Part shown: one piece after another, positions 37,826 to 47,330 of the stretch
Layout: every line of letters begins with the position of its first letter
Position numbering within the stretch: the first letter of the stretch is position 1
DNA from: Gammaproteobacteria bacterium
GTDB lineage: Bacteria > Pseudomonadota > Gammaproteobacteria > Xanthomonadales > SZUA-36
Direction of reading: 5' to 3'
Length of the DNA stretch: 48,921 nucleotides
Assembly: GCA_030431095.1 (NCBI GenBank)
Contig: JAUIJU010000002.1
Span: 86,092-135,012 of the forward strand
The notes under the pieces: generated by a model
Seen by the model: the letters and a program-made list of their open reading frames with translations, nothing else
What the model was told of the DNA's origin: nothing
The model's database searches: none
Position numbers and translations under genes: made by a program

Positions 37826-40306
37826 ATGACCATAGTGTTCCTGGCCATCATCGTCCTGACCCTGATGGTCCTCTCTTACAACCGGGTGCCACTGCTCGTG
37901 TGTGTCGGCATCCTGGCCGCCATCACCATCATCCTGACCGAACAGCGACTGGTCTGGCCCACGCCTTCCTGGTTCCGGTGGACCTACGGCATCCTGACGG
38001 TCACCCTGCTCGGCTTCGGTATCAAGCCCCTGCGCCGGCTGCTGATCTCCAACCGCCTGCTGGGCCTGTATCGAAAACTGCTGCCCAGAATGTCGTCCAC
38101 CGAACGCGAAGCGCTGGACGCCGGGACGGTGTGGTGGGAAGGCGACATCTTCAGCGGTCGTCCGCGCTGGCGGCGCCTGCTGAAAACGCCGCGACCGGGC
38201 CTCAGTGAACGCGAACAGGAATTTCTCGACGGGCCGGTGGAAGAATTGTGCCGGATGCTCAACGACTGGGAAATCTGCGACCACTACCGCAAGCTGCCCA
38301 AACCCATCTGGGATTTTCTCAAGGAACACCGGTTCTTCAGCATGATCATTCCCGAGGCCTACGGAGGACTCGGCTTTTCCGCGCAGGGCAACTCGGCGGT
38401 GGTCATGAAGCTCGCCAGTCGCAATCTGACCACGGCGGTCACTGTCATGGTGCCCAACTCACTGGGCCCGGGCGAGCTGCTGATGCACTACGGCACCGAT
38501 GAGCAGAAGGAGTACTACCTGCCTCGCCTGGCGCGCGGTGATGACATACCCTGTTTCGCCCTGACCGGCGTCAGCGCCGGCTCCGACGCAGCCAGCATGC
38601 CCGACGTGGGCGTTGTCTGCATGGGCGAGCACGAAGGCCAGCAGGTACTGGGCATGCGGGTCACCTGGAACAAGCGTTACATCACCCTGGCCCCGGTGGC
38701 CACGGTGCTGGGCCTGGCTTTTCGCGCCATCGACCCGGACGGGCTGCTCGGCGACCAGGAAGACCTGGGCATTACCTGCGCGCTGATCCCCGCCGACACC
38801 CCCGGGGTGAACATCGGCAATCGGCACCTGCCCATCGGCGCGGTGTTCCAGAACGGGCCCACTCAGGGCTCGGACGTGTTCGTTCCCATGGACTGGGTGA
38901 TCGGCGGACGGGCGCGCATCGGGCAGGGCTGGCGCATGCTGATGCAGAGCCTGGCCGCCGGACGCGCCATTTCCCTGCCGGCGCTGGGCACTTCCGGCGG
39001 CAAGATGTCGGCCCTGCTGACCGGCGCCTACGCACGCATTCGCAAACAGTTCGGCATCCCCATCGGATACTTCGAAGGCGTGCAGGAGCCGCTGGCGCGA
39101 ATCGGGGGGCGCACCTACCGCATGGACGCCGCGCGGATGATGACCCTGGTGGCCCTGGACGAGGGCGAGAAGCCCAGTGTGTTGTCGGCCATCCTCAAGT
39201 ACCAGTTGACCGAGGGCAACCGGCAGACCATCAACGACGCCATGGACGTACACGGCGGCAAGGGCATCATCCAGGGGCCGAACAATTACCTGGCCCACGC
39301 TTATACCGCCCTGCCCGTGTCCATCACCGTCGAAGGCGCCAACATTCTCACACGCTCGCTGATCATTTTCGGCCAGGGCGCGATTCGCGCTCATCCCTGG
39401 CTGCTGAAGGAAATGGAAGCGGCCCGCGCCCCGGCCAACAGCCAGGCGCGGCGTGACTTCGACAACGCCCTGTTCTCGCACGCCGGTTACACCATCAGCA
39501 ACCTCGTGCGCTCGTTCATGCTGGCCTTGACCGGCGGCTTCGCGACGCGCGCGCCGGTGCGGGGAAAAACCGCGCGTTACTACCGGCAACTGTCGCGCAT
39601 GAGTGCGGCCTTCGCCCTGATCGCGGACGGCGTGCTGCTCACCCTGGGCGGCAAGTTCAAGTTCAAGGAAACCCTGTCGGGCCGCTTTGCCGACGTGCTG
39701 ATCCACCTCTACATGGCCAGCGCCGTGCTCAAGCGCTTCGAAGACGAAGACCGCCCGCCGGAGGACCTGCCGCTGGTGGCCTGGGCGGTGGAGGACAGCC
39801 TGGTCAAGGTGCAGAACAGCCTGTACGGCGTACTCGACAATTTCCCGGTCCCCCTGCTTGGCGGACTGTTGCGCCTGTTCGTGTTTCCTTTCGGCCGCCC
39901 GTATTCGTCACCGTCGGACCGCGTGTCGCAGCAGGTGGCGAAGCTGCTGATGAGCGAAAACGAAAGCCGTGACCGCGTGGTCCAGGGGGTCTACCTGTCC
40001 GACGCCGACGATGCCGCGGGGCGCGTGGCCAAGGCCTTCCACCTGGTGCTGGAATCAGCCGAGGCCGAACAGGCCATCCGCAACGCCCTGGGCGAAAGCG
40101 TGTCGCTGGACAACTACGACGACCTGGTGCGACGCGCCGTGGAAAGCGGCGTGATCAACGAGGAACAGGCCCGCCTGGTGCGCCTGGCGCAGGAGGCCGC
40201 GGCCAGCGTGGTGGCGGTGGACGATTTTCCGAAGTCGCACATCGAGGGCTTCGACCAGCCCGCCTTCCGACCCGCGATTCATGCCATGCGCGAGCGCAGC
40301 GCCTGA
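37826..40306 (+). CDS. fadE: Membrane-associated acyl-CoA dehydrogenase FadE
   Basis: First step of beta-oxidation, FAD-dependent dehydrogenation of acyl-CoA. 826 residues, the long gammaproteobacterial type (E. coli FadE 814) with two N-terminal hydrophobic segments (about 1-40 and 52-68), then the acyl-CoA dehydrogenase domains: [45 protein letters not shown] and [17 protein letters not shown], and a long C-terminal alpha-helical extension. Works with fadD (3.4 kb) and the FadJ/FadI-like operon (20.0 kb). A TTGACC/TAAGAT promoter lies upstream; the patatin gene converges on it. Confidence 0.96.
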   Translation: MTIVFLAIIVLTLMVLSYNRVPLLVCVGILAAITIILTEQRLVWPTPSWFRWTYGILTVTLLGFGIKPLRRLLISNRLLGLYRKLLPRMSSTEREALDAGTVWWEGDIFSGRPRWRRLLKTPRPGLSEREQEFLDGPVEELCRMLNDWEICDHYRKLPKPIWDFLKEHRFFSMIIPEAYGGLGFSAQGNSAVVMKLASRNLTTAVTVMVPNSLGPGELLMHYGTDEQKEYYLPRLARGDDIPCFALTGVSAGSDAASMPDVGVVCMGEHEGQQVLGMRVTWNKRYITLAPVATVLGLAFRAIDPDGLLGDQEDLGITCALIPADTPGVNIGNRHLPIGAVFQNGPTQGSDVFVPMDWVIGGRARIGQGWRMLMQSLAAGRAISLPALGTSGGKMSALLTGAYARIRKQFGIPIGYFEGVQEPLARIGGRTYRMDAARMMTLVALDEGEKPSVLSAILKYQLTEGNRQTINDAMDVHGGKGIIQGPNNYLAHAYTALPVSITVEGANILTRSLIIFGQGAIRAHPWLLKEMEAARAPANSQARRDFDNALFSHAGYTISNLVRSFMLALTGGFATRAPVRGKTARYYRQLSRMSAAFALIADGVLLTLGGKFKFKETLSGRFADVLIHLYMASAVLKRFEDEDRPPEDLPLVAWAVEDSLVKVQNSLYGVLDNFPVPLLGGLLRLFVFPFGRPYSSPSDRVSQQVAKLLMSENESRDRVVQGVYLSDADDAAGRVAKAFHLVLESAEAEQAIRNALGESVSLDNYDDLVRRAVESGVINEEQARLVRLAQEAAASVVAVDDFPKSHIEGFDQPAFRPAIHAMRERSA

Positions 40307-40330
40307 CATCACGGCGCGACGGGTTTGCCC

Positions 40331-41476
40331 TCACGGGGCGTGGAAGAAGTCGGCGATACGCCGCGCATCGCGCAACCCGTCCTCGTAGCCCAGCTGAATC
40401 AGGGCCTGGCAGTATTCCGCCTCGAACAGAAGGTAACTGGCCATGCGCCAGTCACGCCCCCAGCCGCCCAGGGTTCGCAGAAGCAATTTCACAGCAGGCG
40501 GAAACGCGGCCGCATGCTCGGCGGTCACCACGCGCAGGTCCCTGCTGGGCCGGATGACGAGGGTGTCGATGGGGCGCAGGCCGGTGGCGGCGCGTTGCTC
40601 TTGCGGCATCATGGACAGGGTTCGATTGATGCGCCGTAACCGGGCAAGGTCCGCGTTCAATGTGTCCATGAACACCGTATCCAGCAGGTAGCCCCCCACC
40701 TCGCCGGCGCTGGGATAGCTGGCCGGCGCCGTGGGCTCCGGGTCGGGCCGCTCGTCCCGCGTACCGATCACCAGGATTCGATCGGCGCCCAGGTGGATCG
40801 CCGGGCTCAGGGGCGCCTGCATGCGCATGCCCCCGTCACCGAAGTATTCATTGCCGAGACGTTGTGCGGGAAAAATCATCGGCAGGGCCACCGAGGCCAT
40901 CACGTGGTCGACCCGTAAACGGGTGGGCTGGCCCTGTCGACGTGTGCGCTGCCAGGGCTCGATGTCTTCGCTGCCCTGGTAAAAACTGATCGCGCTGGCG
41001 CGCGTGTAGGCCGAGGCGGTCACCGCGGCGCCGCGCAGATGGCCACCGTGTATCGCCGCGTCGATACCACCGAGCTGCAGGGCGCCTTCGAGCAGCTCGC
41101 GCAACGGTTCGTTGTCGAGCAATGCCTGTGGCGCCACCTTGAGCAGCCCGCCGGAGGACAGGGCCAGGAACCAGCGCAAGGCCGAACTGAGTACCGACCA
41201 GGCGCCGGTACGGTAGATCCGGCCACAATGCAGTCCCGACCAGAAGCTGACCAGGCGCTCCACGCCGTGCGGAAGATCGCCGGCATGGCTGGCCAGAACG
41301 ACCGCATTGACCGCGCCGGCCGATGTCCCGCAGATCACGGGAAACGGCGCAGGCTCCGGTTGCAGAACCTCGACGATGGCCCGCAACACCCCGACCTGGT
41401 AGGCACCACGCGCGCCACCGCCGGGCAGGACAAGGGCACAGGAAGGCGCAGCGCCTGTCGGCTCCGAGGCGCTCAA
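40331..41476 (-). CDS. Patatin-like phospholipase
   Basis: 381 residues with the Ser-Asp dyad of patatins: oxyanion motif PGGGARGAYQVG (about 18-29), nucleophile Ser52 in GTSAG, and Asp213 in FGDGG. The middle AVTASAYTRASAISFYQG and DHVMASVALPMIFPAQ are family typical. No signal peptide, so cytoplasmic or peripheral membrane; substrates would be acyl lipids. The C-terminal 120 residues match the DUF3336-less bacterial patatins. Stands convergent with fadE, consistent with a role in supplying fatty acids, which is an inference from position. Confidence 0.9.
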   Translation of the reverse strand: MSASEPTGAAPSCALVLPGGGARGAYQVGVLRAIVEVLQPEPAPFPVICGTSAGAVNAVVLASHAGDLPHGVERLVSFWSGLHCGRIYRTGAWSVLSSALRWFLALSSGGLLKVAPQALLDNEPLRELLEGALQLGGIDAAIHGGHLRGAAVTASAYTRASAISFYQGSEDIEPWQRTRRQGQPTRLRVDHVMASVALPMIFPAQRLGNEYFGDGGMRMQAPLSPAIHLGADRILVIGTRDERPDPEPTAPASYPSAGEVGGYLLDTVFMDTLNADLARLRRINRTLSMMPQEQRAATGLRPIDTLVIRPSRDLRVVTAEHAAAFPPAVKLLLRTLGGWGRDWRMASYLLFEAEYCQALIQLGYEDGLRDARRIADFFHAP

Positions 41477-41560
41477 GGGCGCAGCCTGTGGGTGTCACCG
41501 GACATGGCCAGCACGGTACTGCGCCGGGTCCCGCGAGGCAACCGGACAGGCGGCGGCTGG

Positions 41561-41653
41561 TATACTCCGTCCCGTTCCAGGGAACCTTTCACGCCGTTCG
41601 GAGACTGACTCCGGGAACCGGCGAACGCCAGGCGCCGGACCCTGTCGGGTCCG
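41561..41653 (+). promoter_or_regulatory. Promoter -10 and structured leader of phhB-moxR operon
   Basis: TATACT at 41561-41566 preceded by TGG is a good extended -10; the -35 is poor. Between it and the phhB ATG (41681) are three consecutive hairpins: GTTC/GAAC (41574-41577 with 41582-41585), CGGAG/CTCCG (41599-41603 with 41609-41613; or alternatively CGTTCG 41595-41600 with CGAACG 41622-41627) and CGGACCC/GGGTCCG (41636-41642 with 41647-41653). The two forms of the second stem overlap and exclude each other. No T-tract follows the last stem. Confidence 0.45.
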
Positions 41654-41680
41654 CCTGAAACCACGGGGACGACCAACGTC

Positions 41681-42016
41681 ATGGATGCACTCACGGAGCA
41701 AAGCTGCCGGCCCTGCGAAGGCGGCATCGACCCGCTGTCCGCCGAACGGGTGTCGCGGCTGCTGCCGCAGGTTCCCGGCTGGACCCTCGCCAGCGACGGA
41801 CACGCCATCAGGCGCCGTTTCGACTTTCCCGGATTCGGCCGCACCATGGGTTTCATCAACGCCATGTCCTGGATGGCCAACCGCCAGGGCCATCACCCGG
41901 ATTTCACCGCCGGCGCCGATCATTGCACCGTGCATTACACCACCCACGCCATCGGCGGCCTTTCGGAAAACGACTTCATCTGCGCCGCTCGGCTGAATGC
42001 CCTCGTGGAGAATTGA
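41681..42016 (+). CDS. phhB: 4a-hydroxytetrahydrobiopterin dehydratase
   Basis: Pterin carbinolamine dehydratase that recycles the pterin cofactor of aromatic amino-acid hydroxylases. 111 residues with the family residues His71/His72 (RQGHHPDF) and THAIGGLSENDF near the end. No phenylalanine hydroxylase gene is in this window. It is the first gene of a run with moxR two bases on, an unusual partner; in other bacteria some paralogues act with molybdopterin or as regulators, so another role is possible. GGGGA lies about 11 bases upstream of the ATG. Confidence 0.93.
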   Translation: MDALTEQSCRPCEGGIDPLSAERVSRLLPQVPGWTLASDGHAIRRRFDFPGFGRTMGFINAMSWMANRQGHHPDFTAGADHCTVHYTTHAIGGLSENDFICAARLNALVEN

Positions 42017-42018
42017 CC

Positions 42019-42993
42019 ATGACCACCGCACCGACCACCCTGGGCGTGACCGACTCCCCGGCCAATTCCGACGAGGCGCGACGTGCCCGGCTGGCCGAAG
42101 CCATCGGCACGGTCAACGGGATTCTTCTGGGCAAGGAACGCCAGGTACAGCTGGCTTTCAGTTGCCTCCTGGCGCGCGGCCACCTGCTGATCGAAGATCT
42201 GCCCGGGGTGGGCAAAACCACGCTGGCCCACGCCCTGGCCACCGTGCTGGGCGCAGACTACCAGCGCATTCAGTTCACCAGCGACCTGATGCCGGCCGAT
42301 ATCCTGGGCGTATCCATCTACCGGCGCGACAAGGAGGCATTCGAGTTTCATCCCGGCCCGATCTTCGCCGACGTGGTGCTGGCCGACGAGGTCAACCGCG
42401 CCACGCCCAAGACCCAGAGCGCGCTGCTCGAAGCCATGGCCGAAGGCCAGGTGACCATCGAGGGCAGCACCCATGCCCTACCCGATCCGTTTTTCGTGAT
42501 CGCCACGCAGAACCCGCTGGACCTGGTGGGCACCTATCCCCTGCCCGATTCGCAGCTCGACCGTTTTCTGCTCAGCATCAGCCTGGGCTTTCCCGACCCG
42601 GAGGTGGAGCGTGAACTGCTGGTCAGCGAAGACCGCTCCCGGGTGCTGGCGCGCACCGCGCCGGTCCTGTCGCCGCGCGACGTGCTCGACCTGCAGGAGA
42701 CTTGCGCGCAGTTGCACGTCAGCGACGCGCTGCTGGCCTATGTACAGGCCCTGCTGGCGGAGACGCGCAACAGCCGATGGTTTGACATCGGCCTGTCACC
42801 CCGCGCCGGCCTGGCCCTGCTCCGTTGCGCGCGCGCCCACGCCTTCCTGGAACAACGTGACTTCGTCGCCCCCGAGGACATCAAGGCGGTCTTTCCCGGC
42901 CTGGCGCGGCACCGGATGACCGTTAGTCACGGTCTGGAGGCCAGCGTCGAGGACCAGGTCGACGGCCTGCTGGCGCAGGTCGCCCTGCCCTGA
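42019..42993 (+). CDS. MoxR-type AAA+ ATPase
   Basis: 324 residues from ATG 42019, which lies two bases after the phhB stop with GGAG upstream. Walker A GVGKTT (63-68), Walker B VVLADEVNRA (119-128, with the Asp-Glu pair at 123-124), sensor 1 FFVIATQNPLD and arginine-finger region SQLDRFL identify the MoxR group. MoxR ATPases act as chaperones for partner proteins; with a downstream DUF58 (von Willebrand-like) protein and a transglutaminase this is a common envelope/stress module. Confidence 0.95.
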   Translation: MTTAPTTLGVTDSPANSDEARRARLAEAIGTVNGILLGKERQVQLAFSCLLARGHLLIEDLPGVGKTTLAHALATVLGADYQRIQFTSDLMPADILGVSIYRRDKEAFEFHPGPIFADVVLADEVNRATPKTQSALLEAMAEGQVTIEGSTHALPDPFFVIATQNPLDLVGTYPLPDSQLDRFLLSISLGFPDPEVERELLVSEDRSRVLARTAPVLSPRDVLDLQETCAQLHVSDALLAYVQALLAETRNSRWFDIGLSPRAGLALLRCARAHAFLEQRDFVAPEDIKAVFPGLARHRMTVSHGLEASVEDQVDGLLAQVALP

Positions 42994-43010
42994 TCCGCGG
43001 TCGCCCGCGT

Positions 43011-44060
43011 ATGAACACGGTCGCCGCCGCGGACTCCTCCACGCCGCCGGCGCGGCGGTCGCCGGCCCGGCGGCGCGGCCTGCTCGGCGCCCTGTGGGCG
43101 CATTTCTGGCCCCGTGAGGCCATCCGCGACTGGGTGATCGGCCGCGTGCGCAAGCGTGGCGGCGCCATCACTCCCCCGTACACCCTGGCCTACCGGGGTA
43201 TCTTCATCCTGCCCACGGTGTTCGGATTCGGCTTCGGCGGCATGCTGGTGTTCACCGCCCTCGGCGGCCTCAATTTCAACAACAACCTGGCCCTGCTGCT
43301 GGTTTTCGTCCTGGGCGCACTGGCGCAGATGACCACGTTGCTGGCCTATCGCAATCTTGTCGGCCTGCGAGTCGCCGCGGTGCGCAGCGAACCGGTCTTC
43401 GCCGGCGAGCCGGCGCATCTGTACCTCGACCTGGACAACCCCGAGGACCGCCATCGCTTCGCTGTGGAAGCCGCGCTGGCCACGGACCGCGCCGGTGACT
43501 GCGTGGACCTGCGACCCGAGCGCCCGGCCAGCCTGGCCCTGGCCCTGCCCACGCGTCGCCGTGGCTGGCTCGAGCCGCCGCCGTTGCGCATCGAAACACG
43601 CTACCCGATGGGCTTCTTTCGCGCCTGGTCCTGGGTGTTTCCCGACACCCAGTGCCTGGTCTATCCGCGACCCGCGCAGAGCCCCCCGCCCCTGCCCGCC
43701 ACCGGCGCCGGACACTCGGGGCAGGCGCGTCGAGGCGACGGTGACCAGGTGTACGGCCTGCGCAACTACCGCGCAGGCGACCCGCTCAAACACATCGCCT
43801 GGCGCACCAGCGCCCGGCACGGCCAGTTGTATTCGCGGGAAATGGAATCGCCCAGGGACAGCGCCTGCGTCCTGGACTTTCACCGCCTCGACGGCATGGA
43901 CACCGAGCAGCGCCTGTCGGTGCTGACCGCCTGGGTGCTGCAGGCCGAGCACCGGCAACTGGTTTACGCCCTGGTGCTGCCCGGCCGCACCGTGGCGCCC
44001 GCCTCCGGCCCGGCGCACCGCGCCGAATGCCTGGAGGTCCTCGCCCTGTTCGGCACATGA
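43011..44060 (+). CDS. DUF58 domain protein
   Basis: 349 residues. Two closely spaced hydrophobic segments (FILPTVFGFGFGGMLVFTAL and LALLLVFVLGALAQMTTLLA, about 62-110) form a membrane hairpin, followed by a DUF58 domain with the signature DQVYGLRNYRAGDPLKHIAW and TSARHGQLYSREME. N-terminal 40 residues are Ala/Arg/Pro-rich. DUF58 proteins are membrane partners of MoxR ATPases. It starts 17 bases after moxR; its stop overlaps the next ATG (ATGA). Confidence 0.9.
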   Translation: MNTVAAADSSTPPARRSPARRRGLLGALWAHFWPREAIRDWVIGRVRKRGGAITPPYTLAYRGIFILPTVFGFGFGGMLVFTALGGLNFNNNLALLLVFVLGALAQMTTLLAYRNLVGLRVAAVRSEPVFAGEPAHLYLDLDNPEDRHRFAVEAALATDRAGDCVDLRPERPASLALALPTRRRGWLEPPPLRIETRYPMGFFRAWSWVFPDTQCLVYPRPAQSPPPLPATGAGHSGQARRGDGDQVYGLRNYRAGDPLKHIAWRTSARHGQLYSREMESPRDSACVLDFHRLDGMDTEQRLSVLTAWVLQAEHRQLVYALVLPGRTVAPASGPAHRAECLEVLALFGT

Positions 44061-46048
44061 AACACGGGCGCATGAGGCAGGGTTTGCACAACCCCCTTTA
44101 CTGGGTGGTGGGCACCCTGGCCGTGGCCCTGCTGCCACAGTTGCCGAGCATGGCGCCACACCTGGTGGCGATCACCCTGCTGCCGATCGCCTGGCGCACC
44201 CTGGCTGAACTGCGGGGCTGGAAACCGCTGCCCACCCTGCTGCGTCTGGGCATCACCCTGGCCACGCTGGTCGTCCTGGTGGGAACCTACGGCAATCTGC
44301 TGGGGCGCCGCGCCGCGGTCGGCCTGCTCAGCCTGATGCTCGCGCTGAAGCTGCTGGAAACCTACCGGGCACGCGACGCCCGCGTGGTGGCCAGCCTGTC
44401 CCTGTTCCTGTGCGCCACGCAGTTCCTGTTTTCCCAGGGCATGCTCATGGTGGTTTACGGGGCCACCTGCATGACCGGGGCCCTGGCCGCCTTCGCGCTG
44501 ATCGCGCGACGCGAGGCGTTCGCCGTGACAGCCCGGCCGGCGCCGACCGGACGGGGTCTGCTGGGCGAACTCAGCTTCGGCTCACGCCTGATGGCGCTGG
44601 CGGTGCCCCTGGGCCTGGCCCTGTTCCTGCTGTTTCCGCGCTGGGGCAGTCCGTTGTGGGGCGTGCCGGAGCGCTCGCTGGATGCGCGGACCGGACTCAG
44701 CGACAGCATGACGCCCGGCACCATCCAGGCCCTGTTCATGGACGACTCGCCGGCCTTCCGCGCGGACTTCAGAACCGGTCTCCCGGCACGCCGGGACCTG
44801 TACTGGCGCGGTCCCGTGCTGTGGAACTTCGACGGGCGCCAGTGGCAAACCGACTTCTACGGGCGGCGTATCGAGGCGGACACCCTGCCCGATGCAGCCG
44901 AGGCCCCCTACGTGTACGAGGTGCAACTCGAGCCGCACGAGCGACACTGGCTGTTCGCGCTGGACTATCCGGCGATCAAGCCCCCGCAGGCGCAACGCCT
45001 GACCGTGGACTACCAGCTGATGACCCGACGCGGCATCACCCGGCTGACCGTGTACGAGATGGCGTCGGATCCCGATTTCATCGACTCGCCCGACCTGCGA
45101 CAGACTTTTCGCCAGCGCGCCCTGCAATTGCCCGAAGCGTTCAATCCGCGCACCCGCGAACTGATGGCCGGGTGGCGCGCCGAGGCCAACTCCGACGCGG
45201 ACCTGGTGCGCCGGGCGCTGGCCCACTTCAACCAGGAAAATTTTCGCTACACCCTGAACCCGCCCCTGCTGTCGCGCCATTCCGTGGACGAGTTCCTGTT
45301 CGACACGCGTGAAGGCTTCTGCGAGCACTACGCCTCGACCTTCACCATCATGATGCGGATGGCCGGCATCCCCGCCCGGGTGGTCACCGGCTACCAGGGC
45401 GGCTGGTACAACGAACTGGGCAACTATGTCCTGGTACGCCAGTCCGACGCCCACGCCTGGTCCGAGGTATGGCTGGCGGGCGTGGGCTGGACCCGCATCG
45501 ACCCCACCGCGGCGGTGGCCCCCTCGCGGGTGGAACGAGGCGCGATCGACGCGCTCGGCGAGCGACGCTTTCTGCTGGATTACGAATGGCTGCGCGAAGT
45601 GCGCAACGGTTTCGACTGGCTCAACCGCGCCTGGAACGACTGGGTGATCGCCTTCGATGCCGCGCGCCAGTCAAGCCTGTTGGGTTTCATGGGCGTGGAA
45701 CGACTGAGCGCCCGCACGCTGGTGGCCCTGCTGGCGGGCGCCATGGGCGTTGTCGCCCTGTTGCTGTTGCCCTGGCTGCTGCGCCTGGGGCGTCACCGCG
45801 AGCGGGACCCGGTGGTGCGCCTGTGGCACCGTTTCCTGCAGCGCCTCCACCGGGCAGGCGTGCCGGTCACCGTCTCGATGGGGCCGCTGGAAGTGGCCGG
45901 CGCCACGGCCGGGCACGCCGGCATCGACCCCGACGAGGTAAAGCGCATCACGGGCGGCTACCTGAACTTGCGATATGCTTCCGATGTCCAAGGACGTGAC
46001 GTCCTGATCCGGGACCTCAAACGATTTCGAGTCGGGAGACCCTCATGA
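44057..46048 (+). CDS. Transmembrane transglutaminase-like protein (TgpA type)
   Basis: 663 residues: five or six N-terminal membrane segments (DUF3488), a periplasmic transglutaminase-like domain with the Cys-His-Asp triad Cys422 (GFCEHYASTF), His466 (DAHAWSEVW) and Asp482 (TRIDPTAAV), and a last membrane segment near 560-580 with a DUF4129-type tail. TgpA in Pseudomonas is an essential or important envelope protein whose transglutaminase domain faces the periplasm. The ATG overlaps the DUF58 stop, and its stop overlaps the slp start. The frame is open 10 codons further upstream, but the overlap choice fits the operon. Confidence 0.92.
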   Translation: MKHGRMRQGLHNPLYWVVGTLAVALLPQLPSMAPHLVAITLLPIAWRTLAELRGWKPLPTLLRLGITLATLVVLVGTYGNLLGRRAAVGLLSLMLALKLLETYRARDARVVASLSLFLCATQFLFSQGMLMVVYGATCMTGALAAFALIARREAFAVTARPAPTGRGLLGELSFGSRLMALAVPLGLALFLLFPRWGSPLWGVPERSLDARTGLSDSMTPGTIQALFMDDSPAFRADFRTGLPARRDLYWRGPVLWNFDGRQWQTDFYGRRIEADTLPDAAEAPYVYEVQLEPHERHWLFALDYPAIKPPQAQRLTVDYQLMTRRGITRLTVYEMASDPDFIDSPDLRQTFRQRALQLPEAFNPRTRELMAGWRAEANSDADLVRRALAHFNQENFRYTLNPPLLSRHSVDEFLFDTREGFCEHYASTFTIMMRMAGIPARVVTGYQGGWYNELGNYVLVRQSDAHAWSEVWLAGVGWTRIDPTAAVAPSRVERGAIDALGERRFLLDYEWLREVRNGFDWLNRAWNDWVIAFDAARQSSLLGFMGVERLSARTLVALLAGAMGVVALLLLPWLLRLGRHRERDPVVRLWHRFLQRLHRAGVPVTVSMGPLEVAGATAGHAGIDPDEVKRITGGYLNLRYASDVQGRDVLIRDLKRFRVGRPS

Positions 46049-46638
46049 AGCTGCGCGCAGTCCTCGCCCTCGCCACCGCCACGCTGGCGGCCTGCTCCAC
46101 CGTGCCCGAGGCCCTTCAGGGCGCCTACCCCGCGCTGACGCCCGAGTCGACATCCGCCCGTGACATCGGCCGCAACGTGCGCTGGGGTGGGGTCATACTG
46201 GAGGCGCGCCCGGAAGCGGAACGCACCTGCTTCGAAGTGCTCTCGCGCAACCTGGACCGTTCCATGCGCCCGCGCGCAGAGGACCTGACGCAGGGGCGAT
46301 TTATCGCCTGTCGGGACGGTTTCCTTGACCCGGAAATCTTCGCCAAGGGCCGCGAAGTCACCCTGACGGGCCGGGTGGAGCGCCTTGACGAGCACAAGGT
46401 CGGCGCCTTCGATTACACCTATCCGGTACTCGCGGCGGGGTTTCTGACCATGTGGCCCAAGCGCCCCGACGTGATCATCGACAGCTACCCGGACCCATTT
46501 TACGACCCCTGGTACTGGGGACCCTACTGGGGACCCTATTACCGCTACCCGTACTATGGCCGCGGCGGATACGGGCGCACCACGGCCCGTTCCGTGGGTC
46601 ACGATCAGCGCATCGACGTACCGGCCGGGCAGGACTGA
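46045..46638 (+). CDS. Slp-family outer membrane lipoprotein with aromatic tail
   Basis: 197-residue lipoprotein with lipobox LAAC (Cys17) and the Slp core (ARDIGRNVRWGGVILEARP, EVTLTGRVERLDEHKVGAFDYTYPVL). E. coli Slp is an outer-membrane starvation/stationary-phase lipoprotein. Residues about 148-177 form a tail unlike typical Slp: YPDPFYDPWYWGPYWGPYY followed by Gly/Arg/Tyr residues, very rich in Tyr, Trp, Pro and Gly. ATGA overlap with the transglutaminase gene; last gene of the phhB-moxR run. Ends 149 bases before lemA. Confidence 0.86.
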   Translation: MKLRAVLALATATLAACSTVPEALQGAYPALTPESTSARDIGRNVRWGGVILEARPEAERTCFEVLSRNLDRSMRPRAEDLTQGRFIACRDGFLDPEIFAKGREVTLTGRVERLDEHKVGAFDYTYPVLAAGFLTMWPKRPDVIIDSYPDPFYDPWYWGPYWGPYYRYPYYGRGGYGRTTARSVGHDQRIDVPAGQD

Positions 46639-46654
46639 ACCGGGACTCACGGCA

Positions 46655-46684
46655 CTGACGCGCTCGCCCGCGCCTGACTATACT
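46655..46684 (+). promoter_or_regulatory. Candidate lemA promoter
   Basis: CTGACG (46655-46660; 4 of 6) and TATACT (46679-46684; 5 of 6) with an 18-base spacer. The leader to lemA is about 100 bases and ends with a GC stem (GCCCCG with CGGGGGC) close to the ribosome site. Confidence 0.5.
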
Positions 46685-46787
46685 GGTGCGGTGTCGACAC
46701 GGGGGTGCGAGGGATGGCGACGTTCGAGGGGTTTCCGGCGGGTTCCAGGACAACAAGCGACGCCCCGGTTTTCCGTACGGGGGCTGA

Positions 46788-47330
46788 ATGATGGAAATCG
46801 TCCTGTTGATCCTGGCCATTCTCGTCATCGCCGGCATCTGGGTGTACAACCGCCTGGTTCGCCAGCGCAACGTGGTGGCGGCTGCCTGGTCGGATATCGA
46901 CGTACAACTGCAGAAACGCCATGAACTGGTGCCCAACCTGGTCGCCACGGTCCGGGGTTACATGGACCACGAGGCCGGCGTTCTGGAACGCACCACCCTT
47001 TCGCGCAGCGCGACACCGGAGCGGGTGGGCGAACTGGCAGCTCAGGAGACCGGCCTTTCCCGCAGCCTCGGCCATCTGTTCGCGCTGGCCGAGGACTACC
47101 CGGAGCTCAAGGCCAGTGAGGGCTTTCGCCAGTTGCACGCCAGCCTGGTGGGCATCGAGGACGACCTGCAGTACGCCCGGCGTTATTACAATGGCGCGGT
47201 GCGCGACAACAACAACCTGGTGCAGAGTTTCCCGATCAACCTGGTGGCTGGCCCGCTGGGCTTTCGCCAGGCCGAGTTTTTCGAAATCGAGCTGGCCAGC
47301 CAGCGGCAGGCGCCCCATGTGGCGCTGTAG
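46788..47330 (+). CDS. lemA: LemA family membrane protein
   Basis: 180 residues: an N-terminal membrane anchor with the N-terminus outside ([19 protein letters not shown]) and the coiled helical LemA domain ([41 protein letters not shown]). The function of LemA proteins is unclear. Two ATGs in tandem (46788 and 46791); the GGGGG site suits the second slightly better. Its stop lies 14 bases inside the next gene, a DUF2207 protein, a pairing also seen in other bacteria. Confidence 0.92.
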   Translation: MMEIVLLILAILVIAGIWVYNRLVRQRNVVAAAWSDIDVQLQKRHELVPNLVATVRGYMDHEAGVLERTTLSRSATPERVGELAAQETGLSRSLGHLFALAEDYPELKASEGFRQLHASLVGIEDDLQYARRYYNGAVRDNNNLVQSFPINLVAGPLGFRQAEFFEIELASQRQAPHVAL

